From Alphaproteobacteria bacterium (GTDB taxonomy: Bacteria; Pseudomonadota; Alphaproteobacteria; JAEUKQ01; JAIBAD01), in NCBI GenBank assembly GCA_019695395.1, contig JAIBAD010000018.1, forward strand, positions 1 to 36,437: 36,437 nucleotides of DNA. The letters run 5' to 3'. Within the stretch, counting starts at the first letter, position 1. Each line of letters begins with the position of its first letter. A program made the position numbers and the translations under genes. Positions 19,885-27,413 of this stretch are shown here, one piece after another. The notes under the pieces were generated by a model, which worked only from the letters and a program-made list of their open reading frames with translations, made no database searches and was not told where the DNA came from.

Positions 19885-19930
19885 ACTATAATGGGATATC
19901 ATGGGATTAGATGGGCGTCAATGGGAATAG
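19885..19930 (-). promoter_or_regulatory. mraZ promoter region with four-repeat MraZ operator
   Basis: ATGGG occurs at 19891, 19901, 19911 and 19921 on the plus strand, an exact 10-bp period: TGGG plus N, then 5 nt, four times. Spacing equals that reported for the E. coli MraZ operator (TGGGN repeats with 5-nt gaps). On the transcribed (minus) strand TATAGT at 19885-19890 is a candidate -10 and TTGACG at 19916-19921 a -35-like element, but these two are 25 nt apart and do not pair. The exact promoter is therefore unresolved. The operator call is stronger than the promoter call. Confidence 0.7.
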
Positions 19931-20103
19931 CTGGAAAATTAAAGATTTTCATCTAATTACATGATTATTTTTGTAATAAAGTGAAATAATATGGTTTTTT
20001 TATTTTTGATGAATAAGTAAAAGGTCAAAAATAGAATCAAAATAATAAATTTTTTATGTGAGAATAAAAAATAAATATAAAGTGAATATAAGAGAACAAA
20101 TTT

Positions 20104-20150
20104 GACAGTAAGACTGTATCTTAAAGTAAAAGACAAGGCTTTAATAAGCC
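20104..20150 (-). terminator. Possible rnpB terminator hairpins
   Basis: Just past the RNase P RNA 3' end, the minus strand has a GGCTT/AAGCC hairpin (20137-20150, 4-nt loop) followed by the T-rich TTGTCTTTTACTTT. A second small stem ACAGT/ACTGT follows at about 20105-20117. Stems are only 5 bp, so this is tentative. Nothing else coding is apparent between 19931 and 20158. Confidence 0.4.
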
Positions 20151-20158
20151 GGAAAAGT

Positions 20159-20527
20159 AAAGACAGGCTATAAGCCGGGTTCTGTTTAAAAGAAAAAATT
20201 CTTCTAAGATAGCTATTCATCTAGGATTGTTATTACTAACAACCTCAAGCAACCTACCCGGATGAAAGTGTGAATGTACACTAGGTTTTACAACCAAACA
20301 TCCCTATGTGGTTTTGCTCCTGATGGGGTTTACCCTGCCGTTTTTATTACTAAAAACGCGGTGTGCTCTTACCACACCTTTTCACCCTTACTAATAATAG
20401 CGGTATTTTTTCTGTGGCACTTTCCCTAAGGTTTCCCTCGCCGGACGTTATCCGGCATCATACATTCATGGAGCCCGGACTTTCCTCTTCAAACATAAAA
20501 TTTAAAGCAGCTATCCGCCTGTCTTTC
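20159..20527 (-). ncRNA. rnpB: RNase P RNA
   Basis: Catalytic RNA that matures the 5' ends of tRNAs. On the minus strand the 5' conserved block GAGGAAAGTCCGGGCTCC lies at 20470-20487 and the 3' block ACAGAACCCGGCTTA at 20171-20185, both near-invariant in bacterial RNase P RNA. The P1 helix closes between AAAGACAGGC at 20517-20526 and GCCTGTCTTT at 20159-20168, a perfect 10-bp pairing that sets the ends. The central GAGGGAAACCTTAGGGAAAG segment is also typical. Length is about 370 nt. It is flanked by the amidase and mraZ, a neighbourhood I recall from other alphaproteobacteria. Confidence 0.96.
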
Positions 20528-20532
20528 CTATA

Positions 20533-20561
20533 TATGTAGGTCTTTTAATGATGTTCGTCAA
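20533..20561 (-). promoter_or_regulatory. rnpB promoter overlapping the amidase stop codon
   Basis: On the minus strand TTGACG (20556-20561) and TACATA (20533-20538) are separated by exactly 17 nt. The RNA start predicted about 6 nt further falls at 20526-20527, directly at the first bases of the P1 helix. The TGA of the amidase gene (20558-20560) lies within the -35 box. Confidence 0.75.
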
Positions 20562-21286
20562 TTTATTTGCATAAGTAAATTAATCAATTTATTTTGACAT
20601 TCTTCGTTCCACAGACCATCACATATATGAGGGTGAAAATGTCTTTGAAAAGCTGTAATAACCGCTTTAAGTTCATCATCATATATAGAGTTAATTCCCA
20701 AAATATATCCAAATTTTCTTAAATTACATTTTAATTGATATATATCATTTTTCCATTCATATAAATTTTTATCTTTATGTATAAATGTATCATCAGGATA
20801 TAAGCCAATACCATTGTCTGCGAGCCTTTTCCAATCGAAAAGTTCACCTGGATCTTCTTTACGTAAGGGAGCAATATCTGAATGACCTAAAACATGGCGT
20901 GGGGGTATAGGATGTCTGGCTAGAATTTTTTTAGCTAAATTAATTAAAGATATCATTTGTTTTTCTTGAAAGGGCCTATAGCCAAATTTATGTCCAGGAT
21001 TAACTAATTCAATACCTATTGAACAGTTATTAATATTATCTTCGTTCTGCCAACCACCTATACCTGCATGCCATGCACGGTTTTTTTCCTCAACCAGCGC
21101 AAAAATATCTCCATTTTCTTCAATCATATAATGGGCACTAACTTTGGATTGAGGATCACACATACGATCCAACGCAACAGAACCATTTTGCATACCAGTA
21201 TAATGGATAAGCAAAATATTAATAGTTTGGCCTATAGGTCTTGAATTAAAGTTCGGGGAAGGGTGAAAAATAAGATCAGGATACAT
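20558..21286 (-). CDS. N-acetylmuramoyl-L-alanine amidase, AmpD/AmiD type with peptidoglycan-binding domain
   Basis: Zinc amidase (Amidase_2) that cuts between MurNAc (or anhydroMurNAc) and L-Ala. The 242-residue protein starts HPSPNFNSRP, then LLIHYTGM with zinc ligand H28, VSAHYMIEENGDIFALVEE, RAWHAG, IGIELVNPG and VLGHSDIAPLRKEDPGELF carrying the last His and Asp ligands. Residues about 175-240 look like a PG_binding_1 domain (ending FQRHFHPHICDGLWNEECQNKLINLL). No signal peptide or lipobox is visible, unlike E. coli AmiD, so it may act in the cytoplasm on recycled muropeptides like AmpD. Starts one base after the EamA gene stop, so probably cotranscribed. Confidence 0.88.
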   Translation of the reverse strand: MYPDLIFHPSPNFNSRPIGQTINILLIHYTGMQNGSVALDRMCDPQSKVSAHYMIEENGDIFALVEEKNRAWHAGIGGWQNEDNINNCSIGIELVNPGHKFGYRPFQEKQMISLINLAKKILARHPIPPRHVLGHSDIAPLRKEDPGELFDWKRLADNGIGLYPDDTFIHKDKNLYEWKNDIYQLKCNLRKFGYILGINSIYDDELKAVITAFQRHFHPHICDGLWNEECQNKLINLLMQIN

Positions 21287-21287
21287 A

Positions 21288-22166
21288 TTATTGAACAGTA
21301 TTAACCTTATGGCTATAAAATATGATTAAAGCTATGCCTGTTAGTATACATATAGCACCAAGAATAATATTTAATGTTAATTTTTCGTTTAAAAAAATAA
21401 TTCCTGAAAGAACAGAAAAAAAAGGAATAAGAAAAGTAAAAGGCATAACTTTGTTAACAGAATAAATTTTTATCATACTGTACCATAGTCCATACCCCAA
21501 TAAGGTAGCAAATAATATTTGATAGATAAGGGCAAGCCATAATTTATAATCACTTTGTAGAATGGCATTAAGTTGATTATGTTCAAAGAAAAATGATGCT
21601 AAAGCTAGTTGGGGTGACGCAAATGCAGCAATCCAACAATTTAAAGTCATGGGGTCAACATGTTGGCCGATATCTTTCATTTGAATATTAGAAAATGCCC
21701 AAGCAGTTGCAGCAATAATAACAAAAATAATAGGTAAAATATTACCTTGTAATTTGGGCTCTCCAACAATAATTCCAATACCCAAAAAAGCTAAAAGCAT
21801 ACCCAAAATATTTTTTAAAGTTAAATTTTCTTTAAAATAAAATTTAGAAAGTAAAGCAGCTATTGGAACTTGAAGCTGGACAACAATGGATGAAGTTGCA
21901 ACATCTAATTGTTTAATACCAGCATATAAAAATCCGAAATGAATAAGACATAAGGTAAAAGAAAGAAAGAAAATTTTTAGAAAATATTCTCTCGGTATTC
22001 TCGTAAAAGGAATAAGAACAAAAGCTACACCTATAAAACGTAATGTTAGAAAAGCTATAGGGGGAAAATTTATCATTCCAATTTTTGCAACAGCAAAATT
22101 TGCGCCCCAAACTAATGATACCGATAATAAAGTAATAAAATGAAAAAAAGAAAGTTTTGATGACAA
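21288..22166 (-). CDS. EamA-family (DMT superfamily) transporter
   Basis: Inner membrane transporter of unknown substrate. The 292-residue protein has about ten hydrophobic segments in two EamA halves. The first opens SLVWGANFAVAKIGM and FLTLRFIGVAFVLIPF, the second ATAWAFSNIQMKDIG. The second half ends VMPFTFLIPFFSVLSGIIFLNEKLTLNIILGAICILTGI, the usual EamA ending. The family includes amino acid and metabolite exporters and importers; substrate cannot be read from sequence. First gene of a pair with the amidase, divergent from bioY. Confidence 0.85.
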   Translation of the reverse strand: MSSKLSFFHFITLLSVSLVWGANFAVAKIGMINFPPIAFLTLRFIGVAFVLIPFTRIPREYFLKIFFLSFTLCLIHFGFLYAGIKQLDVATSSIVVQLQVPIAALLSKFYFKENLTLKNILGMLLAFLGIGIIVGEPKLQGNILPIIFVIIAATAWAFSNIQMKDIGQHVDPMTLNCWIAAFASPQLALASFFFEHNQLNAILQSDYKLWLALIYQILFATLLGYGLWYSMIKIYSVNKVMPFTFLIPFFSVLSGIIFLNEKLTLNIILGAICILTGIALIIFYSHKVNTVQ

Positions 22167-22293
22167 AATAATAATCTCTGATTTATAGAATATAATATGA
22201 AATTTTCTTGGAAGATTAAAATATTTATATTATAACCACAATTAATATAATTTGGATAAATTAATTAACACTCAAACCAATATAGGTAGTCTA

Positions 22294-22893
22294 ATGATTT
22301 ATACACAAACTGTTTCAACTACCCTGCTCAATACTCTTTGGCCATCCCAGAGTATTCAAAAAACAATTCTTGTTGCTTTTTTGACGTCAATGATATTTTG
22401 GCTTTCTGCAAAAGTTCAAGTTATGCTTGTGCCTGTTCCTGTTACTTTACAAGGATATGCCGTTTTAGTAAGTGCCGCTTTATTAGGCCGCCGTTTAGCT
22501 TTTTTAGCTGTTTTAACATATCTTATTGAAGGTGCTTTAGGCTTACCTGTATTTGCAGGTACACCTGAAAAAGGTATTGGCTTAGCCTATATGGTTGGCC
22601 CAACTGGTGGATATTTATTAGGTTTTTTGATTGCAGCTACGATAGTGGGGTGGTTTGCAGACCATAGTTGGGACCGCAATTGGTTTAAATCATTAATTAT
22701 GATGTCTGTTGGACAAGCTATTATTTTTACCTTAGGGCTTATCTGGTTGTCCCAATTCTTGGGTTGGCAGGGTGCTTTAACCCACGGTTTCATGCCTTTT
22801 TGGAAAATCGATTTAACCAAAATGATCCTTGCGGTTTCTACACCACCTTTAATTTGGTCAATCTTTTCTTTTTTCAAAAAGAAAACACCGTAA
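22294..22893 (+). CDS. bioY: Biotin transporter BioY
   Basis: Substrate-binding membrane component (S unit) of ECF-type biotin uptake. A TTG at 22252 opens the frame, but I prefer ATG 22294 (weak AGG upstream), giving 199 residues. Signatures are VQVMLVPVPVTLQGYAVLVSAALLGRR, LPVFAG and MVGPTGGYLLGFLIAA, the classic BioY motifs, with about six membrane segments. No bioM or bioN lies nearby; BioY may work alone or with a distant energising module. A 16-bp hairpin terminator follows. No biotin synthesis gene is present in the window. Confidence 0.93.
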   Translation: MIYTQTVSTTLLNTLWPSQSIQKTILVAFLTSMIFWLSAKVQVMLVPVPVTLQGYAVLVSAALLGRRLAFLAVLTYLIEGALGLPVFAGTPEKGIGLAYMVGPTGGYLLGFLIAATIVGWFADHSWDRNWFKSLIMMSVGQAIIFTLGLIWLSQFLGWQGALTHGFMPFWKIDLTKMILAVSTPPLIWSIFSFFKKKTP

Positions 22894-22919
22894 CTATTAA
22901 TAATCATTAATATTTATGA

Positions 22920-22972
22920 TTGATCCATAAATACACCTTGATGTATTTATGGATCAATTTATTTTGCTTTTA
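22920..22972 (+). terminator. Intrinsic terminator after bioY
   Basis: A perfect 16-bp inverted repeat (arms 22920-22935 and 22942-22957, loop CCTTGA) is followed by the T-rich TTTATTTTGCTTTT. The T tract is on the plus-strand side, so it ends the bioY transcript just before the VOC gene. Confidence 0.85.
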
Positions 22973-22984
22973 TAAAAAATTAAT

Positions 22985-23410
22985 ATGATTGAGATTAATG
23001 GTATAGCACATATCATATTAACGGTAAGTAATTTTGAACTTTGTGTACCGTTTTATGAAAAGATGCTACCTTTTTTAGGCATGACACAAATTTTTCTTGA
23101 AGACGGGTATTTATATTATGTTGGCGGCAGAACAGCCATAGGGATAAGACGTGCTAGCCCCGAATATCAAAAGGACCACTTTATTCAATCACGCATAGGA
23201 TTACATCATTTTTGTTTGAGAGCACGCGATAAAAAACAAGTTGATCTTTTTTATGAATTCCTTTGTACCTTAAATACAAAAATTATCCATCCCCCAGAAG
23301 AGGGAAATTGGGCACCAGGTTATTATTCAGTTTTATTTGAAGATCCAGATGGAATACGTATTGAAATGAATTATGTTCCAGGTAAGGGGCTTTTGGAATT
23401 GAATAATTAA
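22985..23410 (+). CDS. VOC-fold (glyoxalase/dioxygenase-like) protein
   Basis: A 141-residue single-module protein of the vicinal oxygen chelate superfamily. It opens INGIAHIILTVSNFELCVPFYEKMLPFLGM, the standard beta-alpha start with a candidate metal ligand H9. Other candidate ligands are H74 or H75 in RIGLHHFCLRA and E127 in PDGIRIEMNY. The FEDPDGIRIE motif is typical. Function could be an isomerase, lyase, dioxygenase or thiol transferase; nothing around it decides. It lacks a clear ribosome binding site and lies only 12 nt past the T tract of the bioY terminator. Convergent with the permease gene at 23434. Confidence 0.82.
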   Translation: MIEINGIAHIILTVSNFELCVPFYEKMLPFLGMTQIFLEDGYLYYVGGRTAIGIRRASPEYQKDHFIQSRIGLHHFCLRARDKKQVDLFYEFLCTLNTKIIHPPEEGNWAPGYYSVLFEDPDGIRIEMNYVPGKGLLELNN

Positions 23411-23433
23411 TTAATAAATAATGAATTATATAT

Positions 23434-24252
23434 TTATTTTTTATTTTTAAAATAAAAATTTTCTCTGCTAAAATATTTTTCTGATTTTGCTTGAAGAAGT
23501 TCAAATATTAAAGAAACAAACCAATAAATAAAAGCAGCTGTAATAAGCATCTCAAGATTTTTAAATTCTGATCTCCCTTGGCTTTTAGCTACAAACATCA
23601 ATTCCCAGACACCTAACACAGATACAAGCGAACTATCCTTAAGCATAGAAATAAATTGGCTCCCAATAGGTGGAATAATTAAACGCATCGACTGAGGCAT
23701 AATTATTTTTATAAAAGTTATATAAGAATTAAATCCCAAACTTTGTGCTGCTTCCCACTGGCCTTTGGGTATGTTTTGTATACCAGATCTAAATATTTCT
23801 GCCATATAAGCTGCATACCCTAAACTTAAAGAGATAATGCCTGCAATTATTGCAGGTAATACAATATTAATTTGGGGTAATCCCAGATAAATAAGATATA
23901 CTTGAAGCAAAAGAGGGGTGCCTCTAAAAAAAGAGATATAAAAAGTTGAAAAAGCATACAAAATACCGTTTTGGGCTAGTTTACCTAGCGCTAAAATTAA
24001 TCCTAGGATGCATGCTAAAATAATAGAAATAATAGAAACGTATAATGTAGTTGTTAATCCAACATAAATAAGATACCCAATTTTTTTAAAAATAAAATTA
24101 TAGCTAAGATTAAAGCTAATGAAAAAAATTATAAGTAATACTGTAAGGCTAGCCCACGTAAGAATGATTTGTCCTGGACGAGATATATACCTTAAAGTTA
24201 AAACAAGGCAAATAATACATATCCCAAGGAAAACTAATATATTGAAATCCAT
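23434..24252 (-). CDS. Polar amino acid ABC transporter permease (HisM/GlnP family)
   Basis: Inner membrane permease subunit. The 272-residue protein has two extra N-terminal membrane helices followed by the BPD_transp_1 domain. Family motifs are SIILACILGLILALG, FYISFFRGTPLLLQVYLIYLGLP, the AYMAEIFRSGIQNIPKGQWEAA segment and the EAA loop EAAQSLGFNSYITFIKIIMPQ that contacts the ATPase. I see no substrate-binding protein or ATPase gene next to it, although these usually accompany it. It must use partners encoded elsewhere or be a remnant, though the frame is intact. Confidence 0.88.
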   Translation of the reverse strand: MDFNILVFLGICIICLVLTLRYISRPGQIILTWASLTVLLIIFFISFNLSYNFIFKKIGYLIYVGLTTTLYVSIISIILACILGLILALGKLAQNGILYAFSTFYISFFRGTPLLLQVYLIYLGLPQINIVLPAIIAGIISLSLGYAAYMAEIFRSGIQNIPKGQWEAAQSLGFNSYITFIKIIMPQSMRLIIPPIGSQFISMLKDSSLVSVLGVWELMFVAKSQGRSEFKNLEMLITAAFIYWFVSLIFELLQAKSEKYFSRENFYFKNKK

Positions 24253-24397
24253 ACCAATAATCTAAAATGTAATATAGGGAACAATTCTGAAAAATTTATA
24301 AAAAGATTGTTGCCTAGGGTTTAATATTACCATATTTTATAATTTTACACCTTACTGAATTATTCAATGTAATCAATAATAAAGAAAGGACATTTTA

Positions 24398-24769
24398 ATG
24401 AAATCCTTATTCATTCAATTTTTTTCTAAAAAAAGTTTGTTTTGTATAAATTTACTTTTGTTATTTACTGTATCAGCTTTTGCTGCAGATTATGAAACAA
24501 CATATTTAGAATATCGTAAAACAATTATTGCGTATGAATTATGTAAGAATCAAACCTTTGGTCAGGAACAAACTTATGTGTTGGCTAAATACATTGAACG
24601 ACAAATTAATAATGCATTAAGTCCTGTTCAAAAACTTTCTTTAAATGATCAGGCAAAAAATAAAATGAAAGATATGGTTGTTCAATGGGGATGCACCAGC
24701 CCTAAAATAAGTGCATATATTAGCCGTTTTGAACAAGAATTACGGCCAGTATTAAAAGCAAATCAATAA
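24398..24769 (+). CDS. Small secreted protein of unknown function
   Basis: A 123-residue protein I do not recognise. The N-terminus has a basic start, a hydrophobic core (FCINLLLLFTVSAFA) and an AFA/A type cleavage site near residue 29, so it should be exported. The mature part is mostly helical, with two cysteines (C49 in YELCKNQ, C99 in WGCTSPK) that could form one disulfide in the periplasm. AAAGGA lies 7 nt before the ATG. Only 23 nt separate it from ettA, so the two are probably one transcript. A coding gene is likely given the good start and signal peptide. Confidence 0.7.
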   Translation: MKSLFIQFFSKKSLFCINLLLLFTVSAFAADYETTYLEYRKTIIAYELCKNQTFGQEQTYVLAKYIERQINNALSPVQKLSLNDQAKNKMKDMVVQWGCTSPKISAYISRFEQELRPVLKANQ

Positions 24770-24792
24770 AAATTTAAATAAGATTTATTCTG

Positions 24793-26484
24793 ATGAATTC
24801 TGCCCAATATATTTTTGTTATGAAAGAACTTAGCAAGGTTTACCCTGGAGGACGTAAAATCCTAGAGGATGTTTGGCTTTCATTTCTGCCTGGGGCAAAA
24901 ATTGGTGTTTTAGGGGCTAATGGTACAGGTAAATCTACATTATTAAAAATAATGGCTGGCCTTGACCAAGATATAGGGGGTGAAGCATGGGCTGCAGCTG
25001 GAATAAAAATAGGTTATTTGCATCAAGAACCCAAGCTTGATCCCAATAAAAATGTCCAAGAAAATATAATGGAAGCGGTGCAAGAAACAAAAAATCTTTT
25101 AGATCAATTTGAAGAAATCAATCTTGCATTTTCTGCAGAAAGTATTTCTGCAGAAGAAATTGAAAAGTTGGTCATAAAGCAAGGGGAACTTCAAGAAAAA
25201 ATTGATGCTGTCAATGGTTGGGATTTAGAACGTACAATGGATATTGCTATGGATGCTTTACGTTGTCCATCTGGTGATTCTGATGTTACTCAATTAAGTG
25301 GGGGTGAAAGACGTAGGGTTGCGCTTTGCCGACTTTTATTAGAAAAGCCCGATCTTTTACTTTTAGATGAACCAACCAATCATTTAGATGCCGAATCTGT
25401 TGCATGGTTAGAACGTTTTTTACATGATTACAAAGGAACAGTTGTTGCTGTCACGCATGATCGTTATTTTTTAGATAACGTAGCGGGATGGATTTTAGAA
25501 TTGGACCGAGGTAAAGCGTATCCTTTTGAGGGTAATTACTCGGCATGGCTCGAGCAAAAGCAAAAACGTATTGAACAGGAAGCACGTCAAGAAACATCAA
25601 GGCAAAAAACACTTCAACAAGAATTGGAATGGATACGTCAATCACCGAAGGCAAGACAGGCCAAAAGTAAATCACGCATATCTGCTTATGAAAAATTACT
25701 TCATCAAAATAATCAGCTTGATCAATTACAGACACAGCAAATTATTATCCCAGCCGGTCCAAGATTAGGTGATTTGGTTTTAGAAGCACAAAAAATATCT
25801 AAAAGTTATCAAGATCGCCTCCTGATGGAAAGGTTAAGCTTTAAGGTACCTCCTGGTGCAATTGTGGGAATTATTGGGCCTAATGGGGCAGGAAAAACCA
25901 CATTATTTAAGTTGATTACAAATCAGGTTGCTCCTGATGAAGGTTCTCTTCGCCTAGGCTCTAGTGTAAATCTTGCTTATGTCGATCAGAATCGGGACCA
26001 GCTTGATCCAGATAAAACAGTTTGGGAAGTGATAAGCGATAATATGGACGAGATTGAATTAGGTAAAAACAAAATTCCTAGCCGAAGCTATGTGGCTTGT
26101 TTCAATTTTAAGGGGGCAGATCAACAAAAAAAAGTGGGTCAGCTTTCTGGAGGAGAGCGAAATCGAGTACATTTGGCTAAAATGTTGAAAATGGGTGCAA
26201 ATTTTATTTTATTAGATGAACCAACTAATGATTTAGATGTTGATACTTTGCGCGCACTTGAAGAAGCATTATTAAACTTTGCTGGTTGTGCTATGATTAT
26301 AAGCCATGATAGGTGGTTCTTGGACCGTATTGCAACCCATATTCTTGCTTTCGAAGGAGAAAGCCAAGTTATCTGGTTTGAAGGCAATTACGCCGATTAT
26401 GAAATTGATAAACATAGAAGGTTAGGAAGCGATGCTGATCAACCCCACCGTATTAAATATAAACCTATTCATCGTAAGATATAA
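24793..26484 (+). CDS. ettA: ABC-F translation factor EttA
   Basis: Ribosome-associated ABC-F ATPase that gates the first elongation step by energy state in E. coli. The 563-residue protein has two ABC domains: Walker [10 protein letters not shown] (41-49), [15 protein letters not shown] and [12 protein letters not shown] in the first; [24 protein letters not shown] and [12 protein letters not shown] in the second. The linker ([20 protein letters not shown]) is the charged P-site tRNA interaction region. The opening [12 protein letters not shown] and the ending RIKYKPI are typical of EttA rather than Uup or YheS. Soluble, no membrane segments. Confidence 0.95.
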   Translation: MNSAQYIFVMKELSKVYPGGRKILEDVWLSFLPGAKIGVLGANGTGKSTLLKIMAGLDQDIGGEAWAAAGIKIGYLHQEPKLDPNKNVQENIMEAVQETKNLLDQFEEINLAFSAESISAEEIEKLVIKQGELQEKIDAVNGWDLERTMDIAMDALRCPSGDSDVTQLSGGERRRVALCRLLLEKPDLLLLDEPTNHLDAESVAWLERFLHDYKGTVVAVTHDRYFLDNVAGWILELDRGKAYPFEGNYSAWLEQKQKRIEQEARQETSRQKTLQQELEWIRQSPKARQAKSKSRISAYEKLLHQNNQLDQLQTQQIIIPAGPRLGDLVLEAQKISKSYQDRLLMERLSFKVPPGAIVGIIGPNGAGKTTLFKLITNQVAPDEGSLRLGSSVNLAYVDQNRDQLDPDKTVWEVISDNMDEIELGKNKIPSRSYVACFNFKGADQQKKVGQLSGGERNRVHLAKMLKMGANFILLDEPTNDLDVDTLRALEEALLNFAGCAMIISHDRWFLDRIATHILAFEGESQVIWFEGNYADYEIDKHRRLGSDADQPHRIKYKPIHRKI

Positions 26485-26521
26485 TTAATTAAAAAACCTC
26501 TCATCAAGAGATGAGAGGTTT
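26484..26521 (-). terminator. Intrinsic terminator between ettA and mlaC-like gene
   Basis: A perfect 12-bp stem (26494-26505 with 26510-26521, loop AAGA) sits between two convergent genes. The minus strand has six Ts followed by AATTAATTAT, so it works best for the mlaC-like gene. The plus-strand side is only TTTAAAT, so use by ettA is possible but weaker. Confidence 0.85.
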
Positions 26522-26549
26522 AAATAATCAAATCACAAAATGAAGTTAA

Positions 26550-27191
26550 TTAATTTTGATTTTTTTCTTGAATTTGTACAATTTTCTTTTTCAAAGCTTC
26601 AGTAAGACTGGCAAGTCCACCATTTAAAGTGCTAGCAAAATCATCACGTAAGGTTGCGGCTTGACTTAATCCTTCAACCATAAAATCAACAACTTTATAG
26701 CTTTCACCCTCTTTACGTAATCTCCAATCTACTCGAATTTTATCAGATGCTTTTGATCCTGTAATTACGGATTGTACGGTGGCATAATCACCTGCCACAT
26801 TTGTTGTTTTTAATACTTCAAGTTTTTCACCAGAATAACTGGATAAAAGAGCAGCAAAATTTTTGGCATTGTAGTCGCGAAATGTTTTAAGATATTCTGC
26901 TTTATCTGCCTCAGATGCATTATTCCAATGGCGGCCCACAATAAATTTACCCATGCTGTCAATATCAGCATAATTATCAAGAAAATGACGCATTAATTTT
27001 TCGCGTTCATTAAAACCATTTGATTTATTTGATAAAGTTGCAATTGCTTCTTCTGCTAAACCTTTAATAAACGCATCAGGTGTAATAGCTGCATAAGTTA
27101 AAGAAGATATAGAAAAATTCGAAATAAAAATAAAAGTTAAAACAACCCACAGCTGTTTAAAATTTATTAAGGATTTACTTAACTGAGTCAT
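26550..27191 (-). CDS. MlaC/Ttg2D-family phospholipid-binding protein
   Basis: Periplasmic carrier that shuttles phospholipids between membranes in the Mla pathway. The 213-residue protein has a signal peptide (cleavage near SLTYA/A, residue 34) and the family pattern: FIKGLAEEAIATLSN, REKLMRHFLDNYADIDSMGKFIVGRHWNNAS, YLKTFRDYNAKNFAALLSSYSGEKL, and IRVDWRLRKEGESYKVVDFMVEGLS. The length is normal. No mlaF, mlaE, mlaD or mlaB genes lie in the window. GGAG lies upstream at a rather long spacing. Annotated as MlaC by fold; some alphaproteobacterial members occur in other (hopanoid) loci, so the exact substrate is open. Confidence 0.85.
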   Translation of the reverse strand: MTQLSKSLINFKQLWVVLTFIFISNFSISSLTYAAITPDAFIKGLAEEAIATLSNKSNGFNEREKLMRHFLDNYADIDSMGKFIVGRHWNNASEADKAEYLKTFRDYNAKNFAALLSSYSGEKLEVLKTTNVAGDYATVQSVITGSKASDKIRVDWRLRKEGESYKVVDFMVEGLSQAATLRDDFASTLNGGLASLTEALKKKIVQIQEKNQN

Positions 27192-27413
27192 CGTATAAAA
27201 ATCTCCGGCCTAAATATGCCAATAAATTATTTGTTAGTTTACAGCAAATTCTATATGCTTTTAGTTAAAGATGCATTAAATAAAAGCAACAAAATGTAAC
27301 CCAATGTTTAGATACCATACTCATTAATAAAACTCTAGTTTTCTGTGTTTATTTAATATGGGGGATAATGAATATGTTGCAAAAAGACAACATTTTATAG
27401 AGAGATCAAAGGC

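Noticed and set aside
19957-20220. Minus-strand 87-residue hydrophobic open frame
   Set aside because: Its 5' part lies inside the RNase P RNA 3' end and the rest is AT-rich spacer; composition of Leu, Phe and Ile is what A/T-rich non-coding DNA gives.
22225-22235. TTATATTATAA upstream of bioY as a BioR-type biotin operator
   Set aside because: BioR boxes have TTAT and ATAA in a 10-bp site; this one is 11 bp, and such A/T palindromes are common by chance here.
27355-27375. ATGTTG/CAACAT hairpin after dppF as terminator
   Set aside because: Stem of only 6 bp with an 8-nt loop and no T tract on the minus strand side.
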